Below, one piece after another: positions 43,542 through 51,978 of a stretch of 64,000 bases of DNA; the first letter of the stretch is position 1; each line of letters starts with the position of its first letter. The notes under the pieces are model-generated. The model ran no database searches, was not told the DNA's origin, and saw nothing but the letters and a program-made list of their open reading frames with translations. Source of the DNA: Chryseobacterium sp. Its GTDB lineage: Bacteria; Bacteroidota; Bacteroidia; Flavobacteriales; Weeksellaceae. The stretch covers positions 248,001-312,000 of the forward strand of contig NZ_VOXE01000003.1 in assembly GCF_008014695.1 (NCBI RefSeq), read 5' to 3'. The position numbers and the translations under genes are program-made.

Positions 43542-43616
43542 GGGCTCTTAGCTCAGTTGGTTCAGAGCATCTGGTTTACACCCAGAGGGTCGGGGGTTCG
43601 AATCCCTCAGGGCCCA
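43542..43616 (+). tRNA. tRNA-Val (anticodon TAC)
   Basis: The acceptor arm GGGCTCT pairs with AGGGCCC, with one G-U pair. The D arm, the anticodon stem TCTGG/CCAGA with loop TTTACAC (anticodon TAC, reading GTA and other Val codons), and the T arm with GTTCGAA are all present. The 75 bases end with the discriminator A. The bases after it are only partly CCA, so CCA is probably added by enzyme. A promoter and a terminator flank it. Confidence 0.96.
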
Positions 43617-43617
43617 C

Positions 43618-43647
43618 AAACTCCTCAAGAAATTGAGGAGTTTTTTT
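43618..43647 (+). terminator. Terminator after tRNA-Val
   Basis: AAACTCCTCA and TGAGGAGTTT form a 10-bp stem around AGAAAT and are followed by a T tract. It begins two bases after the tRNA. Confidence 0.88.
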
Positions 43648-43664
43648 ATTTTCTGTCGGAGAAT

Positions 43665-44630
43665 TTATATTTTATCTATAATCTTCTGGATGTTGAGCTC
43701 GTGAAGACAGGCATAATCGCCGCGGTAACATTCCCGGTCACCAAATACCGAGCATGGTCTGCAGGTAAGTTCTTTTACCTGAACCACATCATCTACACTT
43801 TGTCCGTATCCCAAAAAACCGGCAAAAGGATGCGTTGAACCCCAGACAGAGATACATCTGGTCCCAACAAGGCTTGCCAAATGCATGTTGGCGGAATCCA
43901 TGGAAATCATCAGACGGAGCTGTGAAATTTTCTGCAGTTCTTCCTTCAAAGAAAGTTTACCCGCAAGGTTGGCGGAATTCTGTATTTTTTTTTCCCATTC
44001 ATTCAAGATGTTAATTTCATTATTTCCGCCGCCGAAAAAGTAAATTTTATGGTTTTTGGAAAGAATTTTCGCTACCTCAAAGGATTTTTCAAGCGGAAGC
44101 ATTTTGCCGAAATGCTGTGCAAAAGGAGCGAAACCAATGCCGGATTTCTCTGCGGAAGTTTCTCTGTACTGATGAGACAGTTGTACCGATAAACCTATTT
44201 CGCGAAAAACATCAGCGTAGCGTTCGGTGGTATGTTTAAGGGGTGATTTCTCAATATTCCAAATATCGGTGAGAACATCTTTCTCCTCTTTTCCTTTATC
44301 CACCTTAAACACCGGAAATCTTTTGCGTCTGAAAATGCGGTTGAGGATTTTGGTGCGGATCACATCGTGGAGATCAGCGATATAATCGGGTTTGAATTCA
44401 TCAGTCAGCTCTCCGGCCAGTTTTCCCATTCCAAAAAAACCTTTATACTCATCAATATTAATCCCTTTGCAGTAAAGATTCGGAATGCCGGCAAAAAGAT
44501 CGCTGAAACTGTTCCGGGTGACCAGAATAATTTCAACCTCAGGATTTTGTTCCAAAATTTCACGGAAAACAGGCACCGTCATTGCAACATCGCCAAAAGC
44601 TGAGAACCGGTATGCTAAAATCCTTGTCAC
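43665..44630 (-). CDS. Glycosyltransferase family 9 (heptosyltransferase-like)
   Basis: A 321-residue GT-B transferase of the lipopolysaccharide core type. The start ILAYRFSAFGDVAMTVPV matches the family, and the sugar-donor site shows SMDSANMHLASLVGTRCISVWG. GTG is the start codon and overlaps the SufE stop (GTGA). The sugar donor is not readable; ADP-heptose is the usual one. It probably works on the lipopolysaccharide or another surface glycan. Confidence 0.9.
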   Translation of the reverse strand: MTRILAYRFSAFGDVAMTVPVFREILEQNPEVEIILVTRNSFSDLFAGIPNLYCKGINIDEYKGFFGMGKLAGELTDEFKPDYIADLHDVIRTKILNRIFRRKRFPVFKVDKGKEEKDVLTDIWNIEKSPLKHTTERYADVFREIGLSVQLSHQYRETSAEKSGIGFAPFAQHFGKMLPLEKSFEVAKILSKNHKIYFFGGGNNEINILNEWEKKIQNSANLAGKLSLKEELQKISQLRLMISMDSANMHLASLVGTRCISVWGSTHPFAGFLGYGQSVDDVVQVKELTCRPCSVFGDRECYRGDYACLHELNIQKIIDKI

Positions 44631-45046
44631 TTTTTCAGTTGAAATGCTACTGCGTAAAATTTAATCTGCTTGGTCATGGCCATCAACCCGTTGGCTCTTG
44701 AGGGTGACAGAAACTCCTGCAGTCCGATATCTTCAATGAATTTAAAATCGGAATCGAGAATTTCCTGAGTGGTATGACCGCTATAAATGGAAACCAGCAA
44801 TGAAACGATGCCTTTTGGCAGAATACCGTCGGAATCTGCATTAAAAAAAAGCTTACCGTCTCTGTATTCGGCATCAATCCAGACTTTGGACTGACATCCT
44901 TTGATCAGATTGTCGTCAGTTTTTGAACTTTCAGAAAGTCCCTTCAGCTCTTTTCCGAGGTCAATAATGTATTCGTATTTCTGTTCCCAGTCGTCAAGAA
45001 AGGCAAATTCTTCTACAATTTCCTGTTGTTTTTCTTTGAGGGTCAT
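44627..45046 (-). CDS. sufE: SufE family protein (sulfur acceptor)
   Basis: A 139-residue protein that accepts sulfur from the cysteine desulfurase SufS for iron-sulfur assembly. The active-site Cys51 is in IKGCQSKVWI. The start at 45046 is chosen over a longer frame that would run into the glycosyltransferase gene. It overlaps the GT9 start by four bases. No other suf gene is in the window. Confidence 0.92.
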   Translation of the reverse strand: MTLKEKQQEIVEEFAFLDDWEQKYEYIIDLGKELKGLSESSKTDDNLIKGCQSKVWIDAEYRDGKLFFNADSDGILPKGIVSLLVSIYSGHTTQEILDSDFKFIEDIGLQEFLSPSRANGLMAMTKQIKFYAVAFQLKK

Positions 45047-45084
45047 GTGTGATGATTGATTTGTGCAAAGATAAGAATTCGGTT

Positions 45085-46182
45085 TTAGATGTCCGCCGAA
45101 CCTGCTTTTTTGAAAAGAGCAATGAGTTTTGGTGCTTCTTTTTCCCAGCACATCGCATCAGATGCGGTATTAAGGGCATTTTTATAAAATTGTTTCCCGT
45201 TGTTCAGCACTGTGTTTATTTTGTCCGGAAGCTCGCTGTAACTGCCTATTTTTTCCCCGGCCGAAAAAACATCCACGGCTTTTTTCATCTCCGGAAAATC
45301 CGAAACGACGATCGGAACACGTGCCTGAATATAATCAGCTATTTTGTTGGGCATGGAATAAAAATAACTGAGCCCGTTGTTCTCCTCAATGCTTAAGCCA
45401 ACATCGGCTCTACAGGTAATCTCGCGTAATTTTTCCGGCGAAAGTTTCCCCAGAAACTTTACTCTGTCCGTCAAGCCTAAATTTTTAGTTAAAGAAAGGT
45501 ATTCATCTTTCCTGGGACCGTCACCGGCGATCCACAGTTCGGCATTTTTGATATTTAGCATTTCCGGGATTATTTTGTCTAGTCCACGGGACGGATTAAT
45601 TGCTCCCTGATACAGAATGATTTTTGGGAAGTTGATAAGGGTATAATCTTGCGAATTTTCAGTTCTCAATGGAAAATTCTGAACTACAAAAGGTCTTTGG
45701 ATGTTGTAGGTTTTTTGGAACCAGTCGGCATAGCTTTCGCTGGCTGTCATCATAAATTTAAGCTTCGGAATGATGCTGTCTTGGAGCAGATACCAGATTT
45801 TCTGTACAAACCGCCCATTAACAGAGGGCATTTCCGGGAAAATTTCATGACTGTCGAAAACGAGTGGGATTTTCAGTTTTTTTGAAATCAAATAATTCGG
45901 AAGCAGCGTGTCAAGATCATTCGAAAGCAGGATTGTGTCTTTATCAGCACCTGAAAGCAGTTTTTTATAAAGCTTCCACTGAAACTCGATATAAGCAAAC
46001 CGCAGGGTTTTTGATTGTAAATTAATCCTTGAAAAGAGATAATTTCTCTCCATTTCGGGCAGACCGCCCCAACTGTTCCCGATGAGTTCGACTTTGTAAC
46101 CGTTCTCTGATAAAGTTGTGCAGACCTTTTCAACCCGTTGGTCTGTTGCTAAATTATTGAAAACGCTTACTAAAACTTTCAC
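45085..46182 (-). CDS. Glycosyltransferase (GT4-like)
   Basis: A 365-residue GT-B enzyme. The N-terminal half starts VLVSVFNNLATDQRVEKVC and has a DSHEIFPEMP loop. The C-terminal donor half has YQGAINPSRGLDKII, LWIAGDGPRKDEY and EENNGLSYFYSMPNKIADYIQA, where the Glu-rich segment fits the EX7E motif. The product is probably a surface polysaccharide. It lies upstream of sufE and the GT9 gene on the same strand. Confidence 0.88.
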   Translation of the reverse strand: MKVLVSVFNNLATDQRVEKVCTTLSENGYKVELIGNSWGGLPEMERNYLFSRINLQSKTLRFAYIEFQWKLYKKLLSGADKDTILLSNDLDTLLPNYLISKKLKIPLVFDSHEIFPEMPSVNGRFVQKIWYLLQDSIIPKLKFMMTASESYADWFQKTYNIQRPFVVQNFPLRTENSQDYTLINFPKIILYQGAINPSRGLDKIIPEMLNIKNAELWIAGDGPRKDEYLSLTKNLGLTDRVKFLGKLSPEKLREITCRADVGLSIEENNGLSYFYSMPNKIADYIQARVPIVVSDFPEMKKAVDVFSAGEKIGSYSELPDKINTVLNNGKQFYKNALNTASDAMCWEKEAPKLIALFKKAGSADI

Positions 46183-46193
46183 GGCGAGAAATT

Positions 46194-46430
46194 TTAATCT
46201 TTTTTAGCCAAATGGTACACCTGCACAAAACACAGGATGACATTTGGGATAATTACCGGCCAATACATGCTTTTCAGATTTCCTTCGCCTTTCATCACCC
46301 CATAAACAACAAATAAAATGCATCCGAGAAGGTTGATAATCCTGATTTTTTTCAGATCCTTCAGCAGGAAACTCAAAACGACGAAAAAAGATGCGCCGTA
46401 GCCCATGAAATCTGCAAAAGATGTACCCAT
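46194..46430 (-). CDS. Small three-pass membrane protein (YgjV/SemiSWEET-like)
   Basis: A 78-residue protein with three hydrophobic segments (about 8-24, 31-47 and 55-73). The layout GYGASFFVVLSFLLKDLKKIRIINLLGCILFVVYGV resembles YgjV-like and SemiSWEET half-transporters. It lies 11 bases upstream of the glycosyltransferase. The transport role is inferred. Confidence 0.7.
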   Translation of the reverse strand: MGTSFADFMGYGASFFVVLSFLLKDLKKIRIINLLGCILFVVYGVMKGEGNLKSMYWPVIIPNVILCFVQVYHLAKKD

Positions 46431-46528
46431 AATTTTATTTTAAAAAGGAAACAAACCTAAACAATTTCAGTGAGATAAGGAAATTTTTTCTGCCATAAAG
46501 TCATTAATCGGTTTTGGTAAAGTATTTG

Positions 46529-46536
46529 TAACTTTG
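46529..46536 (+). promoter_or_regulatory. Probable -7 element upstream of clpC
   Basis: TAACTTTG fits TAnnTTTG and lies 51 bases before the ATG. A TTTTG at 46512 is too near to be a normal -33. No repressor site is recognised. Confidence 0.4.
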
Positions 46537-46587
46537 ATTGTCAAGTAAAGAACAATTCAGTCTTTATTAATAATTTGAGAAGATACT

Positions 46588-49107
46588 ATGGATTATAAAT
46601 TTTCAGAAGGTTTGAGCCAGGTGTTCAAACACAGTAAAAATGAGGCACGCAGACTGAAGAGTGAATTTCTCAACACAGAACATTTGCTTTTAGGGATTTT
46701 AAAAACAGAGAATTCTGCAAAAGAAATTCTTCAGAATCTGAATGCCGATTTATCACAGATAAAAAGAAAGATAGAAACCCTGAATGTTGCCGGATTAAAT
46801 CCTTTTACTGACGATATTGCCAATATTTCATTTACAAAAATGGCTGATCAGGCAGTGAAGAGATCTGAACTCGAGTGCAGACAGTACCAAAGCTCCGAAA
46901 TTAATACCGTTCATCTTCTGTTGGGGATTTTATACAAAACAGAAGATCCAACATCAAGTATTTTAGATGCTTACGACGTTGATTATGAAATGGTTTCCAA
47001 AGAGTACCATACCATGCTCAAGAATTCCGGACAGAATCCGAAAATGAGCGCGTACGACGACGATGAGGAAAGAGAGGAGTTCGGACAGATGCGTAAACCT
47101 ACCGGAAATATAGGTACCGGAAAAAGCAAAACCCCAACACTGGATAATTTCGGGAGAGATTTAACTTCCCTCGCAAGAGACGGAAAACTGGATCCTGTGA
47201 TTGGAAGAGAAAAGGAAATCGAAAGAGTTTCCCAGATCCTGTCAAGAAGGAAGAAAAACAATCCGCTTCTGATCGGTGAACCCGGAGTTGGTAAATCAGC
47301 GATTGCCGAAGGCCTTGCGTTGAGGATTCAGCAGAAAAAAGTTTCACGTGTTCTTTTTGGAAAGCGGGTCATTACCCTTGATCTTGCAAGTTTGGTTGCC
47401 GGAACAAAATACCGCGGCCAGTTCGAAGAAAGGATGAAAGCCATCATGACCGAACTGGAAAAAAACAGGGATGTCATTCTGTTTATCGATGAATTGCACA
47501 CTATTGTTGGAGCGGGAAGTTCCACAGGAAGTCTGGATGCATCAAATATGTTCAAACCGGCACTCGCAAGAGGCGAAATTCAATGTATCGGTGCCACCAC
47601 TTTAGATGAATACCGACAGTATATTGAAAAAGACGGCGCTTTGGAAAGACGTTTCCAGAAAGTAATGGTGGAACCTACAACCATCGAGGAAACTGTGTTG
47701 ATCCTTAACCAGATTAAAGACAAATATGAAGACCACCATAATGTGACCTACACCGACGAAGCGATTCAGGCGTGTGTAAACCTTACGGCGAGATATATTA
47801 CTGACCGGTTCTTGCCGGATAAAGCCATCGATGCGATGGATGAGGCAGGGTCAAGAGTCTACATCAAAAACATGAAGGTTCCTACGGAAATCATCGAGCA
47901 TGAAAAGAAAATCGAGGAAATTAAGGAACAGAAACAGAAAGCGGTGAAAGCGCAGGATTATCTTGAAGCCCGTAAACTGAAAGATGAAGAAGAAAGGCTG
48001 CAGATTGAACTCAATCTCGCGCAGGAAACCTGGGATAAAAATGTGAAGGAGAAAAAGGAAACCGTTTCCGAAGAAAATGTAGCTGAAGTCGTTTCCATGA
48101 TGAGTGGCGTTCCGGTAACCAAAGTAGGTAAAAACGAACTCGACAAACTGGCTCAGATGGATGCCAAACTCAACGGAAAAGTGATTGGTCAGGAAGATGC
48201 GGTAAAAAAGGTGGTGAAAGCCATCCAGAGAAACCGTGCCGGACTTAAGGATCCAAACCGCCCGATCGGAACATTTATTTTCCTCGGGACAACCGGTGTT
48301 GGTAAAACTGAACTTGCAAAAGTGATGGCACGCGAACTTTTTGATTCTGATGAGGCACTGATTAGAATAGACATGAGTGAATACATGGAGAAATTTGCCG
48401 TTTCAAGACTGATAGGTGCTCCTCCGGGATACGTGGGTTACGAAGAAGGAGGTCAGCTGACTGAAGCGGTACGCAGAAAACCGTACGCTGTAATTTTGCT
48501 CGATGAAATTGAAAAAGCACATCCCGATGTCTTCAATATTTTATTGCAGATTTTAGATGAAGGTCATGTTACCGACAGTTTAGGTAGGAAAATTGATTTC
48601 AGAAATACAATCATTATCCTGACTTCCAATATCGGGACAAGAGATCTGAAGGATTTCGGAGACGGAGTAGGTTTCGGCACTACTGCCAAAAAAACCACTA
48701 CCGATGCTAGAGCAAGAAGTACAATTGAAAATGCGCTGAAAAAAGCCTTCGCACCGGAGTTTCTGAACAGGATTGATGATATTGTGATCTTCAACTCGCT
48801 TCAGAAGGAAGACATCAGAAAAATCATTGACCTTGAACTTTCAAAACTTTATTCAAGACTTGAAAAATTAGGCTATAAGTTAGAATTGACCGCTGAAGCC
48901 AAAGACTTCATTTCAGAGAAAGGATGGGACAAGGATTTCGGCGCGCGTCCGCTGAAACGGGCTATTCAGAAATACATCGAAGATTTGCTGGCCGAAATGC
49001 TTGTAAACAAACAGTTTTCTGCAGGCGAAACCGTATTGCTCAAAGTAAATGAGGCGAAAGACGGTTTGGAAGGAGAAACCAAGAAAGAAAAAGCGAAAGC
49101 TAAATAA
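46588..49107 (+). CDS. clpC: ATP-dependent Clp protease ATP-binding subunit ClpC
   Basis: An 839-residue AAA+ unfoldase that feeds proteins to ClpP. It has an N-domain with two repeats (about 1-150), the first ATPase with GEPGVGKSA and VILFIDELHTIVGAG, a UVR-like segment (YLEARKLKDEEERLQ), and a second ATPase with GTTGVGKTEL and VILLDEIEKAHPDVF. The C-terminal tail is short and basic. The middle region is shorter than in ClpB, which separates the two. No partner gene is adjacent. Confidence 0.95.
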   Translation: MDYKFSEGLSQVFKHSKNEARRLKSEFLNTEHLLLGILKTENSAKEILQNLNADLSQIKRKIETLNVAGLNPFTDDIANISFTKMADQAVKRSELECRQYQSSEINTVHLLLGILYKTEDPTSSILDAYDVDYEMVSKEYHTMLKNSGQNPKMSAYDDDEEREEFGQMRKPTGNIGTGKSKTPTLDNFGRDLTSLARDGKLDPVIGREKEIERVSQILSRRKKNNPLLIGEPGVGKSAIAEGLALRIQQKKVSRVLFGKRVITLDLASLVAGTKYRGQFEERMKAIMTELEKNRDVILFIDELHTIVGAGSSTGSLDASNMFKPALARGEIQCIGATTLDEYRQYIEKDGALERRFQKVMVEPTTIEETVLILNQIKDKYEDHHNVTYTDEAIQACVNLTARYITDRFLPDKAIDAMDEAGSRVYIKNMKVPTEIIEHEKKIEEIKEQKQKAVKAQDYLEARKLKDEEERLQIELNLAQETWDKNVKEKKETVSEENVAEVVSMMSGVPVTKVGKNELDKLAQMDAKLNGKVIGQEDAVKKVVKAIQRNRAGLKDPNRPIGTFIFLGTTGVGKTELAKVMARELFDSDEALIRIDMSEYMEKFAVSRLIGAPPGYVGYEEGGQLTEAVRRKPYAVILLDEIEKAHPDVFNILLQILDEGHVTDSLGRKIDFRNTIIILTSNIGTRDLKDFGDGVGFGTTAKKTTTDARARSTIENALKKAFAPEFLNRIDDIVIFNSLQKEDIRKIIDLELSKLYSRLEKLGYKLELTAEAKDFISEKGWDKDFGARPLKRAIQKYIEDLLAEMLVNKQFSAGETVLLKVNEAKDGLEGETKKEKAKAK

Positions 49108-49126
49108 TATTTTAGATATTAAACAG

Positions 49127-49156
49127 AAACCACTGATTTTTCAGTGGTTTTTTTTA
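49127..49156 (+). terminator. Terminator after clpC
   Basis: AAACCACTGA and TCAGTGGTTT form a 10-bp stem around TTTT, followed by a long T tract. Confidence 0.9.
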
Positions 49157-49248
49157 TTGCCTTTCAGTGATGAAAATAAACCCTTCAGTAGTTTTTAATT
49201 TCATTCTTTCATCAAAGCTGATATATTTGCTTCATAATTCCTTGAATA

Positions 49249-50565
49249 ATGAAAAGAAAAAGTCTCATAACGGTTTTCTGGCTCTCCTTTTTTGTGGGGA
49301 TCTCTACTTTCGTATTTTTTACTGAAGAAAAAACCGCTGAAGCTCTTTTTCTGAACATTGGTGTTGCGGCACTGTACTGCATAACCTTATCGATGGGGAA
49401 TTCATGGATCAACGCGCAGCTATCCAAAAAGTTTTCGTGGGTAGAGCAGACCCGGACCAGAACAATTCTCGGAATTATCGCTACAATTCTTTTGAATACA
49501 TTTTTAGTTCTGCTGTGTAACTACATCAACTTGATTTTGATCCAAAAACAGGATTTCCGCGGGTTTTTCTCGGGAAATATGGGATTTATCAACTGGTTTG
49601 GGATCAATATCGCGCTCATCATATCGCTCTTCCTTCATGCTAAAAATTTCATGGAAGAGTGGAAGAAATCTACCCGGAAAGAAGTTGTGGAACAGAAACT
49701 CATTGCTACATCTGCAAATGCACAGTTCGAGAGCCTGAAAAACCAACTTGATCCACATTTTCTTTTCAATTCACTGAATGTACTCAGCTCTTTAATTGAT
49801 GAAAACCCTGCTCAGGCACAGCATTTCACCGCTTCAATGTCGAAGATTTACCGGTATATCCTGGAACAGAAAGACAAGGAACTGGTTACGGTTGAAGAAG
49901 AAATCGATTTTGCAAAAACTTATTGTGAACTGTTAAAAACCAGGTTTGAAGACAGCGTGAACTTTGAGTTTAAAGTAAATGATGAGGATCTAAAATTTTT
50001 TGTCGTTCCGCTTTCCCTTCAACTGCTGCTCGAAAACTGCATTAAACACAATTATGCCACCTCGCAGAAACCTTTGAATATCATCATTTATTCAGAAAAT
50101 GGTTTCCTCTTTGTCGAGAATAACCTTCAGGCACGGGAACAGGTAAAAGAAAGTGCCGGCATCGGACTGTCGAATATCGTGCAGCGTTATGCCTTACTGA
50201 CCAAACAGAATGTTTTCATCGAAAAATCAGCCGTTTTTTTCAGAGTAAAAATCCCCATGTTAACCCAAAAACACCCCGCAATGATTACAAAAAACACCCC
50301 CGAAAGTCTGGCATATGAAAATGCCACAAAAAGAGTGAAAGAACTGAAAAGTTTCTATGGGAACCTAACTTCCTACTGTTTGGTTATTCCTTTTCTGGTT
50401 TTTGTAAACCTCTGGACTTCGCCGCAAAACCAGTGGTTTTGGTGGCCGATGCTGGGTTGGGGTATAGGCTTGGCTTCCCATGCATTACGGGTCTTCGGCA
50501 TTGGTAAAAACTGGGAGGAAAAACAGATTCAGAGAATTTTGGACCGCGAAAACAATAAAAAATAA
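49249..50565 (+). CDS. LytS-type sensor histidine kinase with C-terminal 2TM domain
   Basis: A 438-residue membrane kinase. The N-terminus has four hydrophobic segments (about 7-24, 33-50, 72-98 and 113-131). The His_kinase domain has the phospho-acceptor His170 in NQLDPHFLFNSLNVLS, and the ATPase part has LENCIKHNY and AGIGLSNIVQRY. Unlike usual LytS/YehU kinases, it continues (about 350-435) into a 2TM domain: ATKRVKELKSFY, two membrane segments, then GKNWEEKQIQRILDRE. The same domain occurs alone in the next two genes. A LytTR regulator closes the group. Confidence 0.88.
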   Translation: MKRKSLITVFWLSFFVGISTFVFFTEEKTAEALFLNIGVAALYCITLSMGNSWINAQLSKKFSWVEQTRTRTILGIIATILLNTFLVLLCNYINLILIQKQDFRGFFSGNMGFINWFGINIALIISLFLHAKNFMEEWKKSTRKEVVEQKLIATSANAQFESLKNQLDPHFLFNSLNVLSSLIDENPAQAQHFTASMSKIYRYILEQKDKELVTVEEEIDFAKTYCELLKTRFEDSVNFEFKVNDEDLKFFVVPLSLQLLLENCIKHNYATSQKPLNIIIYSENGFLFVENNLQAREQVKESAGIGLSNIVQRYALLTKQNVFIEKSAVFFRVKIPMLTQKHPAMITKNTPESLAYENATKRVKELKSFYGNLTSYCLVIPFLVFVNLWTSPQNQWFWWPMLGWGIGLASHALRVFGIGKNWEEKQIQRILDRENNKK

Positions 50566-50570
50566 AAATC

Positions 50571-50843
50571 ATGGAAAATTATACCGAAATACAGTACCAG
50601 AATGCCCGGAACAGGGTTGTGGACTTAAAAAGATTTTACAGAAAGGTCTTCGTATTTATCATTGTCATAGTGGCAGTTTCTCTTTTCAGACTCTACAGAA
50701 ACGATGATTTCTCGCACAGGTCAGGTATCTCTTTTATCTTTATCATCTGGGGGATCCTCCTGGCCATAAAAGCAGTGAAACTTTTCTTCCTCAACACCGA
50801 ATGGGAGAATGATATGATTAAAAAAGAACTTAAAAATCAATAG
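50571..50843 (+). CDS. 2TM domain protein (copy 1)
   Basis: A 90-residue protein made of one 2TM domain: NARNRVVDLKRFYRK, two hydrophobic segments (about 26-44 and 52-73), and a short basic tail. Compared with the kinase tail, it has lost the H in the second segment and the full GxxWEE motif (here NTEWENDMIKKEL). It begins five bases after the kinase and two bases before the next copy, so they are one transcript. Confidence 0.8.
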   Translation: MENYTEIQYQNARNRVVDLKRFYRKVFVFIIVIVAVSLFRLYRNDDFSHRSGISFIFIIWGILLAIKAVKLFFLNTEWENDMIKKELKNQ

Positions 50844-50845
50844 AG

Positions 50846-51136
50846 ATGGAAACTCAAAACGAAAACAATATCAGGTATTTTGCCGCCAAAAGAAGAGTGA
50901 AGAAAATGAAAGGATTTTACATTCATGCATTGGTGTATGTTCTTGTCAATACTTTTATTATCGTCAATAATATTCGCGATGGCCATGACATGACGGACAT
51001 TAATAATTACTGGACCTTAATTTTCTGGGGATTGGGACTTCTTGTGCACGGAATGAGTGTTTTTATGAGCGATTTTATTCTCGGTCACGATTGGGAAGAG
51101 CGAAAAATCCGCGAAATCATGAACAGGAAGAGATAA
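50846..51136 (+). CDS. 2TM domain protein (copy 2)
   Basis: A 96-residue 2TM protein: AAKRRVKKMKGFYIHA, two hydrophobic segments (about 28-45 and 56-78), and LGHDWEERKIREIMNRKR at the end. It keeps the W-G-x-G-L-x-x-H and DWEE-KI motifs of the kinase tail, so it is the closer relative of that tail. It precedes the LytTR regulator by 13 bases. Confidence 0.82.
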   Translation: METQNENNIRYFAAKRRVKKMKGFYIHALVYVLVNTFIIVNNIRDGHDMTDINNYWTLIFWGLGLLVHGMSVFMSDFILGHDWEERKIREIMNRKR

Positions 51137-51149
51137 TTTTGACGATGCC

Positions 51150-51890
51150 ATGATACAAACAGTCATTATTGAAGACGAAAAACCGGCCGCGCGGAAACTT
51201 CAACGTTTATTGAGTCTATTTTCTGATTTACAGGTTATTGCAACGCTGCATTCGGTGGAAGAAAGCGTTGCGTGGTTTCAGAATAATCAGCATCCGGATC
51301 TTATTTTTTCCGATATTGTTTTAGGAGACGGTCTTTCTTTTGATATTTTCGAAAAAGTGCCGACAAAAAGCTTCATGATTTATACTACGGCTTTTGATCA
51401 GTACACGCTGAAAGCATTTAAACTCAACTCCATTGATTATTTACTTAAGCCAATCATGGAAAACGATCTGCAGCAGGCGATAGATAAATACCGAAGTTTT
51501 TTGCCGGCTGAAGTTCCTCCCAAACCTGGCGAAATCAAATCTTTAATTAAAGATGAAAAGCAGCGGCTGTCCCGAATTCTTGTAAAAATCGGCTACAACC
51601 TGAAGATTGTTCATGCCGATGAGGTTTCGTGTTTCTTCAGTGAAAACAAAATCGTTTATCTTCAGACGAAGGACAGAACGTATCCAACCGATTTTACTCT
51701 GGATGAACTTCAGGAAGTTCTGGATGATAAAAAATTCTTCCGGGTCAACCGCCAGTTCATCATCCATTCAGATTTTATCGAAAATATCCATACATCACCG
51801 TACTATAAAGTCAGTCTCCTTTTTCAGCCCGATGCGGAAATTTCTGTCAGCCGCGACCGTGTTAAATGTTTTAAAGACTGGCTTACCTAA
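51150..51890 (+). CDS. LytTR family response regulator
   Basis: A 246-residue DNA-binding regulator. The receiver (1-120) has the phospho-acceptor Asp55 in IFSDIVLGDG and Lys in YLLKPI. A linker leads to a LytTR domain (about 145-245), with FFRVNRQFIIHSDFIENI and a C-terminal SRDRVKCFKDWL. It should receive phosphate from the LytS-type kinase upstream. Its targets are unknown; the transporter genes just downstream are candidates. Confidence 0.92.
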   Translation: MIQTVIIEDEKPAARKLQRLLSLFSDLQVIATLHSVEESVAWFQNNQHPDLIFSDIVLGDGLSFDIFEKVPTKSFMIYTTAFDQYTLKAFKLNSIDYLLKPIMENDLQQAIDKYRSFLPAEVPPKPGEIKSLIKDEKQRLSRILVKIGYNLKIVHADEVSCFFSENKIVYLQTKDRTYPTDFTLDELQEVLDDKKFFRVNRQFIIHSDFIENIHTSPYYKVSLLFQPDAEISVSRDRVKCFKDWLT

Positions 51891-51978
51891 ATTATAAGTT
51901 AAATTCGGGATTCAGGAATAATTGAGTTTGTGGTGTAACAAATTTTAAGTTTATTTAACTAATATTTAAACAGAAAAA

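Noticed and set aside
43665-46182. Polysaccharide biosynthesis island
   Set aside because: Only two glycosyltransferases with sufE between them. There are no polymerase, flippase or sugar-nucleotide genes next to them, so this is not enough to call a cluster.
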